DNA of 37,066 nt from Stentor roeselii (taxonomy: Eukaryota > Ciliophora > Heterotrichea > Heterotrichida > Stentoridae). Position 1 is the stretch's first letter, and each line of letters begins with the position of its first letter. The stretch is taken from contig RSEH01000356.1 in assembly GCA_006503475.1 (NCBI GenBank), positions 1 through 37,066 on the forward strand. The letters are read 5' to 3'. The position numbers and the translations under genes were made by a program. Below are positions 8,050-16,335 of this stretch, piece after piece. A model generated the notes under the pieces. That model made no database searches, was not told where the DNA came from, and saw nothing but the letters and a program-made list of their open reading frames with translations.

Positions 8050-10224
8050 TTAGCAAAGATGTTTAAAACTACTCTTAAACCACTCTAAAGCCTCTTTTGA
8101 AGCTGTTTGACGTGCAAGCCATGCAGTTCTTTGAGTACTTTCTCCTCGTTTCACTCCTTCGACTAGCACCTCTGCGCAGGTTTCGTTGTTTTTAGGAAAA
8201 GTTTTTATTTGGATCTTTGAACGGGTCCTTTGCCCGAAGACTGAAAGTTGAGATCGCACGTTTTGCATGCAGGCGTCTTGGTGAAGAGCAAGGTAGACCA
8301 TCAGGTTCTTCATGAAAGGCGCGAAAAGACTGCAGGTTTGGTCCAGGCTGCCGGAATCGATGAGGACTGCGCCGATTAAAGACTCGAAAATGTCGTTTAA
8401 GACTTTTGGAGGGTCTGAACTGTAAACGCCGAAATCAAGAATGTCTTCTTCCCAGTCTAATGTTGAAAAATAACGAGAAAGCTCTTGGTGGGTCTCTTTA
8501 CTTGCACGGAGGTAGGTTGGAAGGGAAAGGGAGAGACTTAGTTTGCTCAGGATGTTGTTGTTTACTAGCATGTGACGGAAAATTGTTAACTTGTCTGCTG
8601 TGAAAATACCCATGTTGAACATGTTGCTGTTTACAATTATGTCTAGAACTGAATCGCCTAGGTACTCTAAACGCTCGTAGTTTTTATTCTCGTTTAGACT
8701 GGTGTGGGTGAAGGCTTCGGTTAGAATTGACTTGTTTTTGAAGGAGTATCCAATTCTTTCCTCCAACCCCTTAAACTCCTCCACTTTTTCAAACAAAAAA
8801 CAATCCGGTTTCTTAACCAAATCATTAAATCCTTGACACGTGAGCCCAACCAAATCACTTTCCTGACAAACAGGTTTATACTGACACCCAAAGAACATCT
8901 CAATTTTTTTCCATTCCTCAAATTCAAAAACCCTGACCTTCTTCAAAAACGAAGCAGCAGCTTTGAACCCCTGAGTCCTAAAAAAAGCTCCAGTGCAAGA
9001 TTCAACAATATCCGCCAACATTCCATCCGAGAACTTTTCCCTAATAACAAACTTTTCATACTTTTCTTTTTTATTCACATAAAAAGCAGGCCGAAAAGCC
9101 TGATGTTTAAGTTTAAATCCGCGAATATAGTAAAAAAGGTTGTTTTTTTTACAGACCTTGACAAGATTCTTGTTTTTTATGTTCTCAGTGCGGACGTCAG
9201 TAAGAAAACCTTCGCCTGATGAGGGAAAATTGAAAAAGGCCCAGAGACTTGCGATGACTTTCAAGACACTGTCGCCCAAGTTCTCTAAAGAGTCGTAATT
9301 TCGAGAATTGTCGTAAATCGGCGCCGTTGTCGCATCACGGATCGTCTGGAAGTCCCCTCGATAGGAAAACTTTGAACAGAACTCGATTAAAAATGAGTAT
9401 CTTTCTATTTCAATCAAGTTTTTCACTAGACTGACCCCGCTTCTCACTTGTTTTCGAGTCAGGTAATGAACTAAGAGGTTTTCGTCGGGGATTAGGACTA
9501 AAGAACCTGGCTTTAATTTTCCGATTTTGGTTAAAATTGGGTTTCTTCTTGCGATTTTCGTTTTTTTGCATAAGGCCATGCTGAGATGGTTACGGGTTTT
9601 AAGGTTTCTGGCTTCTTTTATGAGTTCTAAGGTTTTTTCTAGGATTTCAGACTGGATCTCGTCTGGGATGTTTTGGGAGTAAAGGGATTTTTCTGGAAGT
9701 CTTTCGAAAATTTTCTCGAATTTTGTGTTGGAAGTGATTCGGTCGACGTAGTAAAAACTAGCTAACGAATCTTTGGTAGTCACAATACACTTCTGCCTTT
9801 TCACAGTAGGAACTGACAAAACACTAACCCTTGGACGTATCTTCAAAGCGATATCAACCGCCTTCCAATTGATATACGCTCCTTTCAAAGGAACCACCAA
9901 ATAACAAGCCTCAGAAATTTCCCCTAATTCCCCATCAGGTGTAATTTGAAACAAGTCAGAAAACAAAGCATTTTGAAATTTTTTCAGCTTTTCCAAATTG
10001 GCGATAGAAAATTGTCTAACGTCAACATAACTCAAAATGTCAGGACAAGGTTCAAACTTCAAGCTGAGCAGAATTCCAAAGCCTTTCACCTCCACAAGGC
10101 AATAAAAATAAACCTTGTAAAAATCCTGAAACCTTTCAAAAGGTTTCGTCAAGACCGGAGCGAAATTCTTCATTTCGTAGCAGTCATCAGGTGCGATTTT
10201 CGCGCGTTTAACTGGAGATTCCAT
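8050..10224 (-). CDS. Dicer-like RNase III without helicase domain
   Basis: A 724-aa protein starting at the ATG at 10222-10224; the ORF extends 31 codons further without a conserved start. Two RNase III domains are seen. RIIIa (~290-430) has acidic residues E314, D318, D405 and E408. RIIIb (~485-640) has NYERLEYLGDSVL with E520, D524, D611 and E614. Both catalytic sets are complete, so both should cut dsRNA. Residues ~660-718 resemble a dsRNA-binding domain. The region before RIIIa (~100-285) has the look of a Dicer platform/PAZ/connector, with YLVVPLKGAYINWKAVDIAL. There is no DExD/H helicase in this ORF. Ciliate Dicer-like enzymes of similar short architecture make development-specific small RNAs that guide genome rearrangement; that role here is inference. 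Confidence 0.88.
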   Translation of the reverse strand: MESPVKRAKIAPDDCYEMKNFAPVLTKPFERFQDFYKVYFYCLVEVKGFGILLSLKFEPCPDILSYVDVRQFSIANLEKLKKFQNALFSDLFQITPDGELGEISEACYLVVPLKGAYINWKAVDIALKIRPRVSVLSVPTVKRQKCIVTTKDSLASFYYVDRITSNTKFEKIFERLPEKSLYSQNIPDEIQSEILEKTLELIKEARNLKTRNHLSMALCKKTKIARRNPILTKIGKLKPGSLVLIPDENLLVHYLTRKQVRSGVSLVKNLIEIERYSFLIEFCSKFSYRGDFQTIRDATTAPIYDNSRNYDSLENLGDSVLKVIASLWAFFNFPSSGEGFLTDVRTENIKNKNLVKVCKKNNLFYYIRGFKLKHQAFRPAFYVNKKEKYEKFVIREKFSDGMLADIVESCTGAFFRTQGFKAAASFLKKVRVFEFEEWKKIEMFFGCQYKPVCQESDLVGLTCQGFNDLVKKPDCFLFEKVEEFKGLEERIGYSFKNKSILTEAFTHTSLNENKNYERLEYLGDSVLDIIVNSNMFNMGIFTADKLTIFRHMLVNNNILSKLSLSLSLPTYLRASKETHQELSRYFSTLDWEEDILDFGVYSSDPPKVLNDIFESLIGAVLIDSGSLDQTCSLFAPFMKNLMVYLALHQDACMQNVRSQLSVFGQRTRSKIQIKTFPKNNETCAEVLVEGVKRGESTQRTAWLARQTASKEALEWFKSSFKHLC

Positions 10225-10243
10225 TTTGCAGATTATTAAATAA

Positions 10244-11296
10244 CTACTTTCTTTTACTTGCCTTTGCCTTCGCTTGAAGACTAGTGAAAACAGCAGGACT
10301 TTCACTTTCCAAATCATTTCCTTTTAAGATCTTCTCAAACTTAGCATTTTTCGCTAATCCACTTTCACTGTAGTTTTTTTTCCATTTGGCTAAAACTTCC
10401 TTACCAGTCCTGCTGATGTCTCCAGAAGTCCAAGTCTCAGTCAAAATTCGAACCTGTGAAATAAGCGGCTTTATTTCACTGATGTTTTTTTCATTCAGAG
10501 TTTCAGGGAAAATATGCAGAACTAGCTGAAGAGTGCGAAAAAGTTGCACCTTATCCGCAGATTTTGAAGCAGATTCAAGACTTGCTTTTATTTTTTTCCA
10601 ATTTGGTTCAAAGTGAAAGTCTTCCAAGGCCTACTTTTTCGTTACTTCTGCGATTTTTTCTTGAATTTCTGATAATTTCTTTGAAACACGCTCTTTAGGA
10701 CGGTTTAAGGTTGACTGGGAAATCTTTTTTAAAAGAATTTGACTTAAAAGGACTTCTTCTTTAGGAAGTCTTGGGAAATGTTCGAGGAAATCCCCGAGTT
10801 TGTCTAAAATGTTTGAAGGGTTTGAATTGGTTGAAAGGGACTCGTGGATTGACTCGAGGTCTGAAAAGTGAAGAACTGTTGAAGATGTCTCTTCTGAGTC
10901 TGAATTGAATAAAGAACAGTCGTCTGAACTGAAAATTTCTTTTAGTTCGTCGTTTAGTAACTTTTCGCTGTTGTTTGTGAATTTACTTAACTTGGAAAAC
11001 GAGTTTTCAGTGTAGGTCTTCTCGGAATCGCTGGAAAGATGATCGATTATTGTTTTGGACTTTGATGATGATTTTCGAGCTTTTCGAGGCTGACTGTTTT
11101 TGTTTAGAGTGACTTTTGATGGGGTTGATGAGGAGAGTGAGGAAGTACGCTTTAGGGGCAGGGAGATTATGGTTTTGTTCAGGTGTTTGTGTTCTTCGAA
11201 GAAGGATGTCACTTTTTTGCAGAAGGATAGTTTGGCTTCTGTGCAGTTTTCTACAATGGCTTGAGTCGCTCGAAGGATAAATTCGAGGTTTTCCAT
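10244..11296 (-). CDS. TFIIS N-terminal (TND/LW)-like domain protein with a 15-nt intron
   Basis: Two exons (10646-11296, 10244-10630) encode 345 aa. The downstream ORF has no ATG of its own, and a 15-nt GT-AG intron at a codon boundary joins it to the upstream ORF. Residues ~250-310 (LFRTLQLVLHIFPETL... to ISRTGKEVLAKWKK) have the helical pattern and final AKWKK of the TFIIS N-terminal domain found in transcription elongation factors and their partners. An earlier segment (~165-215, ILDKLGDFLEHFPRLPKEE) looks like a second, more divergent copy. The middle (~50-165) is Ser/Lys/Glu-rich and probably disordered, like the acidic regions of IWS1 or related factors. A role in RNA polymerase II elongation is inferred. 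The stop is 19 bp upstream of the Dicer-like ATG on the same strand. Confidence 0.75.
10631..10645 (-). other. 15-nt intron in the TFIIS-N-like gene
   Basis: On the minus strand the bases read GTAACGAAAAAGTAG, between a GAA codon and GCC. It is phase 0; if retained, its last three bases are an in-frame TAG. Confidence 0.85.
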
Positions 11297-11370
11297 ATTA
11301 TAGACAGTGTTTGATCAGAATGAAAGAATAAGGGGATGTTAAAGGTTCACTTAAGTTAATCATTTTCTAA

Positions 11371-11658
11371 TCAAGACAGTCCACCTCTATGACTTTGCAT
11401 CATTTTCAGCGCAGATTCTCGTATCAGTTGTCTCCGTTGTCTCATAGGACTACGACTGTCCATAGGAAAGCGTTTATCAGTCCTGGCAATAGGCATTCCA
11501 TCTAACTGCAGGAATCTAAAAGAATGGCCAGCATCGATTTGGTGAAGATGGTCTCCTGAGTTCTTCAAAGGAGCTTTAATCTGATGGGACTGAGGCGATG
11601 GGACCGTCAGATGAGGTGCTGGAGGCCTGTCAAAGAAATGAACACTTCCGCCGATCAT
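11371..11658 (-). CDS. Hypothetical small basic protein, 95 aa
   Basis: ORF from an ATG at 11656-11658 to a TGA at 11371-11373. It is rich in His, Arg, Pro and Ser (SVHFFDRPPAPHLTVPSPQ; RSPMRQRRQLIRE) and probably disordered at its N-terminus. No domain, signal peptide or membrane helix is seen. Its G+C-richer composition, similar to the conserved genes, and the spacing to both neighbours support a real gene. Function unknown. Confidence 0.5.
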   Translation of the reverse strand: MIGGSVHFFDRPPAPHLTVPSPQSHQIKAPLKNSGDHLHQIDAGHSFRFLQLDGMPIARTDKRFPMDSRSPMRQRRQLIRESALKMMQSHRGGLS

Positions 11659-11867
11659 TTTTGATTAATTGTAAGAACTGGATAGATTAATTAATTTGAG
11701 GAATGGTTTGAGAGGTGAAAATTTTAGGATTTAATGGAATTGTTTAGGCTTACGTTTGATTCAGATTCAGGTACTTGATTAAATCATTGTTTATTTTAAT
11801 TACTCTATGATGAATATTTTCCAAGATGATTGATAATTTAAATCAAGATGACTGATAATTTAAATTG

Positions 11868-12344
11868 ATGGCTTATCTGGGCAGTGATAATTTAAATTTG
11901 GTTGTACAAAACTTGTACATTGGGGACTACTTGATGTCGATTAATTATGAAGCTTTGACTAGAAAGAGCATAACTCATATATTGATATGTGCTGAAGAAT
12001 TGAGTCCAAGATTTCCTGAAAGTTTTAACTACAAAAAATTAATGATTGATGATGACCCAAATTATCCAATTCGTCATTATTTCGAAGAAGCTTTCGAATT
12101 TATATCAACCGGGCTAAAAAAAGGCGCAGTTCTCGTGCATTGTGCCCAAGGTAGGTCTCGTTCAGTAAGCATAATTTTAATGTACCTAATGAGAAGCAAA
12201 AGACTGACTCTAAAAAAATCTCTTCTCTACTTAAAAGAACGTCACAAGTACGCAGACCCAAATCCCGGATTCCTGATTCAACTAAAGCAATACCAAAAAA
12301 TGTTAAACATACAAAAGTCATTTTGTTTCAATTCTATCTTCTAA
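11868..12344 (+). CDS. Dual-specificity protein phosphatase
   Basis: A 158-aa protein, just a catalytic domain. The active-site loop VLVHCAQGRSRSVSIILMYL carries the CX5R signature (Cys92, Arg98) followed by Ser99, and the general-acid region is MIDDDPNYPI (about residue 62). The N-terminal segment QNLYIGDYLMSIN matches the usual start of DUSP domains. It should remove phosphate from Tyr and Ser/Thr. No docking domain for MAP kinases is seen, so it is of the small atypical type. The start is the ATG at 11868 (the TTG before it is not used). The SCAMP-like gene follows on the same strand after 60 bp. Confidence 0.9.
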   Translation: MAYLGSDNLNLVVQNLYIGDYLMSINYEALTRKSITHILICAEELSPRFPESFNYKKLMIDDDPNYPIRHYFEEAFEFISTGLKKGAVLVHCAQGRSRSVSIILMYLMRSKRLTLKKSLLYLKERHKYADPNPGFLIQLKQYQKMLNIQKSFCFNSIF

Positions 12345-12404
12345 TAATCTAACCTTGAATCCACTGAAAAACTAATAAGTTCTAATAAGAACCTATGAAT
12401 ATAA

Positions 12405-13052
12405 ATGGCAACTTTCGTAGCGAAAGCGGGACTCAATTCAGTGATGTCAGGCATGAAGAACTCAAACATAGTTCCCAGTTCTCACAACAGTCATATTGAC
12501 TGGAACGATTACAACTTTCCTCCTTGCATCAAAGTGGTTCATTTTCGATTGAGTGACTTTCACGATAACGAGAAAAAAGTGATAACTAAGATGTATGTGA
12601 CCTGGCTTCTGCTGCTTTTCGTGCTTAGCTGGAATATCATCAGTACTATTGTGCTTTCTGCTACTGTTCTCAACAAGATCAACATTTTGTACACTTTTTT
12701 GAACTTTATACTGGGAATGCCTTTAGGAACTTATGTGTTTTATTGTGGGTACTTCGGAGTTGCTAAGAGGGAAAGTGGAAATATTACTAGGTATAAGGTC
12801 ATTGGGATTATTTTGTTACTTTTGATGATTCTTTTCAGCATTTTACCTTTCGGCGCCATCAACGGGTGGGCACGGATCCCGATTTTGGATGATTTCGGAA
12901 ATGGAGCTGGTAGGTTCGGAGTAGCGACTTGTGTAATAGAGTCACTTGTCTACACGGTGAACTACTTTTTACTAGGTTTCACGATTTATCAGGTTCATAC
13001 AGACGCGGTAATAGTTACATAGCATGAAAGCCCAGAAGCTGTTAGGATTTAG
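12405..13052 (+). CDS. SCAMP-like four-TM membrane protein
   Basis: The start ATG has the context ATATAAATG. The N-terminal ~60 residues are cytosolic and include DWNDYNFPPCIKVVHFRLSD, close to the NWPP-type segment just before the first helix of secretory carrier membrane proteins. Four hydrophobic helices follow (about 62-85, 92-118, 130-152 and 175-198). SCAMPs act in vesicle traffic between Golgi, endosomes and plasma membrane. Two endings are possible. Unspliced, the protein ends at TAG 13020-13022 (205 aa, ...HTDAVIVT). The last 15 bases of that ORF also fit the local intron pattern; spliced, it ends at TAG 13050-13052 (210 aa, ...HTDAHESPEAVRI). I slightly favour splicing. Confidence 0.75.
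13008..13022 (+). other. Probable 15-nt intron at the end of the SCAMP-like gene
   Basis: The bases GTAATAGTTACATAG fit the GTAA...AG 15-nt pattern of the other introns here, phase 0. Its last three bases are the stop codon of the unspliced ORF, so splicing would exchange the C-terminus. Not proven without RNA data. Confidence 0.5.
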
Positions 13053-13233
13053 TAATAATGTGATTGGGTATAAATATGAGAATCGAGTTAAAGTTCATCG
13101 CAAGTCAAGCCGCAGTTCCAGTAGCCTTATCATCCATAATCTTCGAGTTACTGCGAATAGTCTACCACCGAAAAGTAGTAAGAACGATAAAAGTCTTAAA
13201 AAACTGACTTATATTAATCTTCTAGTTCAATAA
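13024..13233 (+). CDS. Doubtful small basic ORF, 69 aa
   Basis: An ATG ORF one base after the SCAMP-like TAG, running to a TAA at 13231-13233 and overlapping the tail of the convergent carboxylase gene by 20 bp. The product is Ser/Lys/Arg-rich (HRKSSRSSSSLIIHNLR). There is no room for a promoter if the SCAMP-like gene ends at 13022, and if that gene is spliced its last codons overlap this ORF in another frame. It could be a small gene, a C-terminal extension reached by an unseen splice, or 3' flanking sequence. Confidence 0.25.
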   Translation: MKAQKLLGFSNNVIGYKYENRVKVHRKSSRSSSSLIIHNLRVTANSLPPKSSKNDKSLKKLTYINLLVQ

Positions 13234-15187
13234 GGACATCTTTGGCGTTCACAAAGTCATTTTCCTTGAACCAGATCTTCTTGACCCTTCCTCCATGTGA
13301 ACAAGAAATCATGTGCTCCATTTTCATACTTTCAATGACCAGCAAAACCGAGTTGTCCTTGACCAGGTCGCCTTCCGCGCAGAGAACTTTAGTCAACTTG
13401 CCCGGAATCGGCGACTTGATGTTGCCTTTGACGGCTGCTGAGTCTTTCCCTTTCATCACAAATCTTTCTTTTTCAGTCAACTGGTGAACCTCGCCTTCAT
13501 GGTTGATGATCCAAAAGGTCGAGTCAATTTCAACAAGTCTGAAATATTCGATGTCTCCATTGACTACTAATTCAAATGTGTCGTTTTCAACTGCACGGCC
13601 TTCTACTTCCAACTGACAAGAACCGACCTGCACTTTGAACTTAGACCCTCGGGTTATCTGGACTTCTTCATCAAGTCCTTCAAAGAGAAACTTCTGAAGA
13701 GGGGCTGAGTTGACACGAAAGTCTTTTTCTTGGCTCCAGGGAGATGAAGGCTTGGAAGAGTCATTTCTGAGAAGCAGGCAAACCCCTGCAAGGCCGAAGT
13801 CTTTTGGACTTAAAGAGTTTTTATGTAAAAGGGCTTCCTGGTGCTTTTGAATGAAGTTGGTGTTGAACTCGTATTCTCTGAACTTCTGATGATTCACCAA
13901 ATTTCTAAGAAACTCGACATTTGTAGGCAAGCCACAAACATGCACCTGACAAAGAGCTGAATGCATTCCGTTCAACGCTTCATCTCTGTCCTTGCCCCAA
14001 ACTATCAACTTTGCAATGAGCGGGTCATAAAAGACTGAAATTTCGTCTCCTTGCCTGACTCCTGAGTCGATTCTGACCCTTTCAGTTGTTTTTGGCATGG
14101 AAAGATGAGAAAGTTTTCCAGAAGTAGGCAAAAATGAGTTCCAAGGGTTTTCAGCGTAAATTCTTGATTCTATTGCGTGGCCGTTGATTTTTATTTCGTC
14201 TTGTTTTAAAGGAAGTGAAAACCCGCTGGCGACTCGAATTTGCCATTCGACTAAATCTTGGCCTGTTATCATTTCACTCACTGGGTGCTCCACTTGTAGC
14301 CTCGTGTTCATTTCCATGAAGTAAAACTCTTTAGTGTCTTCATCGAAAATAAACTCAACGGTTCCTGCACCGACGTAACCAACTGCCAAGGCCGCCTGAG
14401 TGGCTGTTCTGCCCATCATCACCCTTTTCTCGTGATCTAGGTTGGAAGGAGCTTCTTCTACTACTTTCTGATGTCTTCTCTGGACACTGCAGTCTCTTTC
14501 GAATAAATAAACAGCGTTGCCGAATGTATCGGCGAAGATTTGGACTTCTATGTGCCTGGGACTAGTAATATACTTTTCAATAATAACTCTATCATCACCA
14601 AATGCTTTCATTGATTCACGTTTCGCTGATTCAAGTTGAGCTGTAAATTCTGAGTCCTTATGAACGAGTTTCATTCCTTTTCCCCCTCCTCCCATAACAG
14701 CTTTGATCAGTACAGGGTACCCGATTTTCCGAGCTTCTGAATGAAGATGTCCAGGTTCCTGATTTTCTTCATGGTACCCTGGAACTACTGGGACCCCTGC
14801 TGCAATCATCAGTTTTTTCGATTCACTTTTCGATCCCATTGAGCGAATAGCTGAAGCTGGAGGTCCGATGAACTTTATTGAATTTTTCAGGCAAAGGTCT
14901 GCGAAATCTGCGTTTTCGGATAAGAAACCGTAACCTGGATGCACTGCTTCGGCTCCAGATCTTAGAATTGTTTCGATTAGAAGGGACTTGTTTAGGTAGC
15001 TGGCTGATGCTGAAGGTTCTCCGATGTAGTACGCCGAGTCTGCACTTTTTACGTGAAGGGATTCACGGTCTGCGGAGCTGTAGACTGCTACTGATGGGAT
15101 GCCTAATTTTCTGGCTGTTCTAAATACTCGACAGGCAATTTCACCTCTGTTGGCAACCAGGAGTTTTTTAATCAGTCTTCCAGCCAT
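13214..15187 (-). CDS. MCCC1: 3-Methylcrotonyl-CoA carboxylase alpha subunit (biotin carboxylase/BCCP)
   Basis: A 657-aa protein with biotin carboxylase domain (~5-450), a BT-like linker and a C-terminal biotinyl domain. Seen: KKLLVANRGEIACRVFRTA at the start, the ATP-grasp loop KAVMGGGGKGMKLV, the block YLFERDCSVQRRHQKVVEEA, MNTRLQVEHPVSEMITG, and the biotin site ESMKMEH with Lys622. It charges biotin with CO2 for carboxylation of 3-methylcrotonyl-CoA in leucine breakdown. Details such as TGQDLVEWQIRVASG and GVRQGDEISVFYDPLIAKL favour MCCC1 over propionyl-CoA carboxylase. The MCC beta subunit is not in this window. The enzyme is normally mitochondrial, but only about five residues (MAGRL) precede the conserved domain, so a classical presequence is missing or very short. 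Confidence 0.93.
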   Translation of the reverse strand: MAGRLIKKLLVANRGEIACRVFRTARKLGIPSVAVYSSADRESLHVKSADSAYYIGEPSASASYLNKSLLIETILRSGAEAVHPGYGFLSENADFADLCLKNSIKFIGPPASAIRSMGSKSESKKLMIAAGVPVVPGYHEENQEPGHLHSEARKIGYPVLIKAVMGGGGKGMKLVHKDSEFTAQLESAKRESMKAFGDDRVIIEKYITSPRHIEVQIFADTFGNAVYLFERDCSVQRRHQKVVEEAPSNLDHEKRVMMGRTATQAALAVGYVGAGTVEFIFDEDTKEFYFMEMNTRLQVEHPVSEMITGQDLVEWQIRVASGFSLPLKQDEIKINGHAIESRIYAENPWNSFLPTSGKLSHLSMPKTTERVRIDSGVRQGDEISVFYDPLIAKLIVWGKDRDEALNGMHSALCQVHVCGLPTNVEFLRNLVNHQKFREYEFNTNFIQKHQEALLHKNSLSPKDFGLAGVCLLLRNDSSKPSSPWSQEKDFRVNSAPLQKFLFEGLDEEVQITRGSKFKVQVGSCQLEVEGRAVENDTFELVVNGDIEYFRLVEIDSTFWIINHEGEVHQLTEKERFVMKGKDSAAVKGNIKSPIPGKLTKVLCAEGDLVKDNSVLLVIESMKMEHMISCSHGGRVKKIWFKENDFVNAKDVLIELED

Positions 15188-15970
15188 ATTGTTAGATGAA
15201 TTGTTGTGAATCGTTTGGGTGTTGAATAAATTTTAATTAATTATTATCTTGGAGAGTTAAAAGTTGAAGGTGAATGGAATGTTCAATAAAAATATGAATG
15301 TCTTAAATTAAAATGAACAACATATTAATTAGAATAGGTGAATATCTATTTTTGTAAAGGAAGATAATAATTTTTGAATTAAGTAGTAACTTTTAAGGTT
15401 TATACAAACATTTTCACTATAAAGCCATGCTCTATTCATACTCAAATAAATCTAAATTTCAGCCATTATATTTTTAAAACAAATTATAATCATTTTGACT
15501 TTAAATTTTTACTACTTGGCAAAACTTAAAAAAATTTATAAAATTTCGAATGTTAGGCAAATCTGAGAGTACTTAATTCATGGAAAATTAAAATGACCTA
15601 TCAAGTCTTCGGACATAAATATTTTCTTGAAGAACCCTAAAAATTTAGAAATTTAAAAAATGATCGTAATAATATGACAGTGATTTGAGAGCCCATGCAT
15701 AAATAAGACAATTTTTGAATATGTTGAAATATTTTCGACTATGAGAAATTTAAAAAATAAGCACTTTTATTATTGGAAAATGACAAAAAAATAGTCTTCT
15801 AATTCACCTCATCCCAAAATATTGACTTAATTGAAAAGAACTCTCAAAATCAGTTTTCGCCTTGAAAATTAAAAATTTGCATAATATTCATTTTCTTCAT
15901 GCTAAATTTAAAATTATATAACAATATCAAAATATATGATAATCCAAGGCCATTATTATATATTTATAAA
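15188..15970. other. AT-rich intergenic region
   Basis: About 780 bases, very AT-rich, with stops in all frames and no RNA gene or repeat that I can recognise. It separates the divergently placed carboxylase gene (minus) and the small MGC-type ORF (plus), so it should hold their promoters. Confidence 0.5.
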
Positions 15971-16144
15971 ATGGGATGCGCAGCAATAAGTAATCCTTGC
16001 AAAGTACAAAGGTCAACAGCGGTTGAGATCTTCAATGAAGAGCAAGCGAAAACTATCATCGGGGCAAAAGTGGTGAATTTTAAACACGATGGTCGGCCAG
16101 CCAAGCTTTATTACAAACAACTTTCTAGTAGTACCATGAACTGA
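15971..16144 (+). CDS. Small MGC-type putative lipid-anchored peptide, 57 aa
   Basis: The open frame extends upstream to 15899, but the first well-placed ATG is 15971, in the common context ATTTATAAAATG. The product starts MGCAAISNPCKVQ: Gly2 and Cys3 (plus Cys10) are the hallmark of an N-myristoylated, palmitoylated membrane-anchored peptide, although Ile rather than Ser is at position 6. The rest (FNEEQAKTIIGAKVVNFKHD...) is mixed helix/strand with no recognised domain. It ends at TGA with a TAA three codons later. The GC-richer stretch inside AT-rich flanks supports coding. Confidence 0.5.
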   Translation: MGCAAISNPCKVQRSTAVEIFNEEQAKTIIGAKVVNFKHDGRPAKLYYKQLSSSTMN

Positions 16145-16335
16145 ATGTCATAAAAAACCACTAATCTTCAAGTTACTCTTCACATTATAAAGACTAATAA
16201 CCAATATTCTCTCTAAAATATGAAAAAACTTAAAAGTTTACCACCATACTATGAATTTTTATACAAATATAAAATGATAAACACAATCCATTATAAGTCT
16301 CCAAAATCTCCAAATGATTAACCCTAACATTTCCT

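Noticed and set aside
8833-10239. Plus-strand ORFs of 128 and 97 aa opposite the Dicer-like gene
   Set aside because: Shadows of the conserved RNase III gene; no start context and no family similarity.
10244-10627. ORF as a separate gene starting at 10627
   Set aside because: Its first codon is TTG, not ATG; a 15-nt intron joins it in frame to the upstream ORF.
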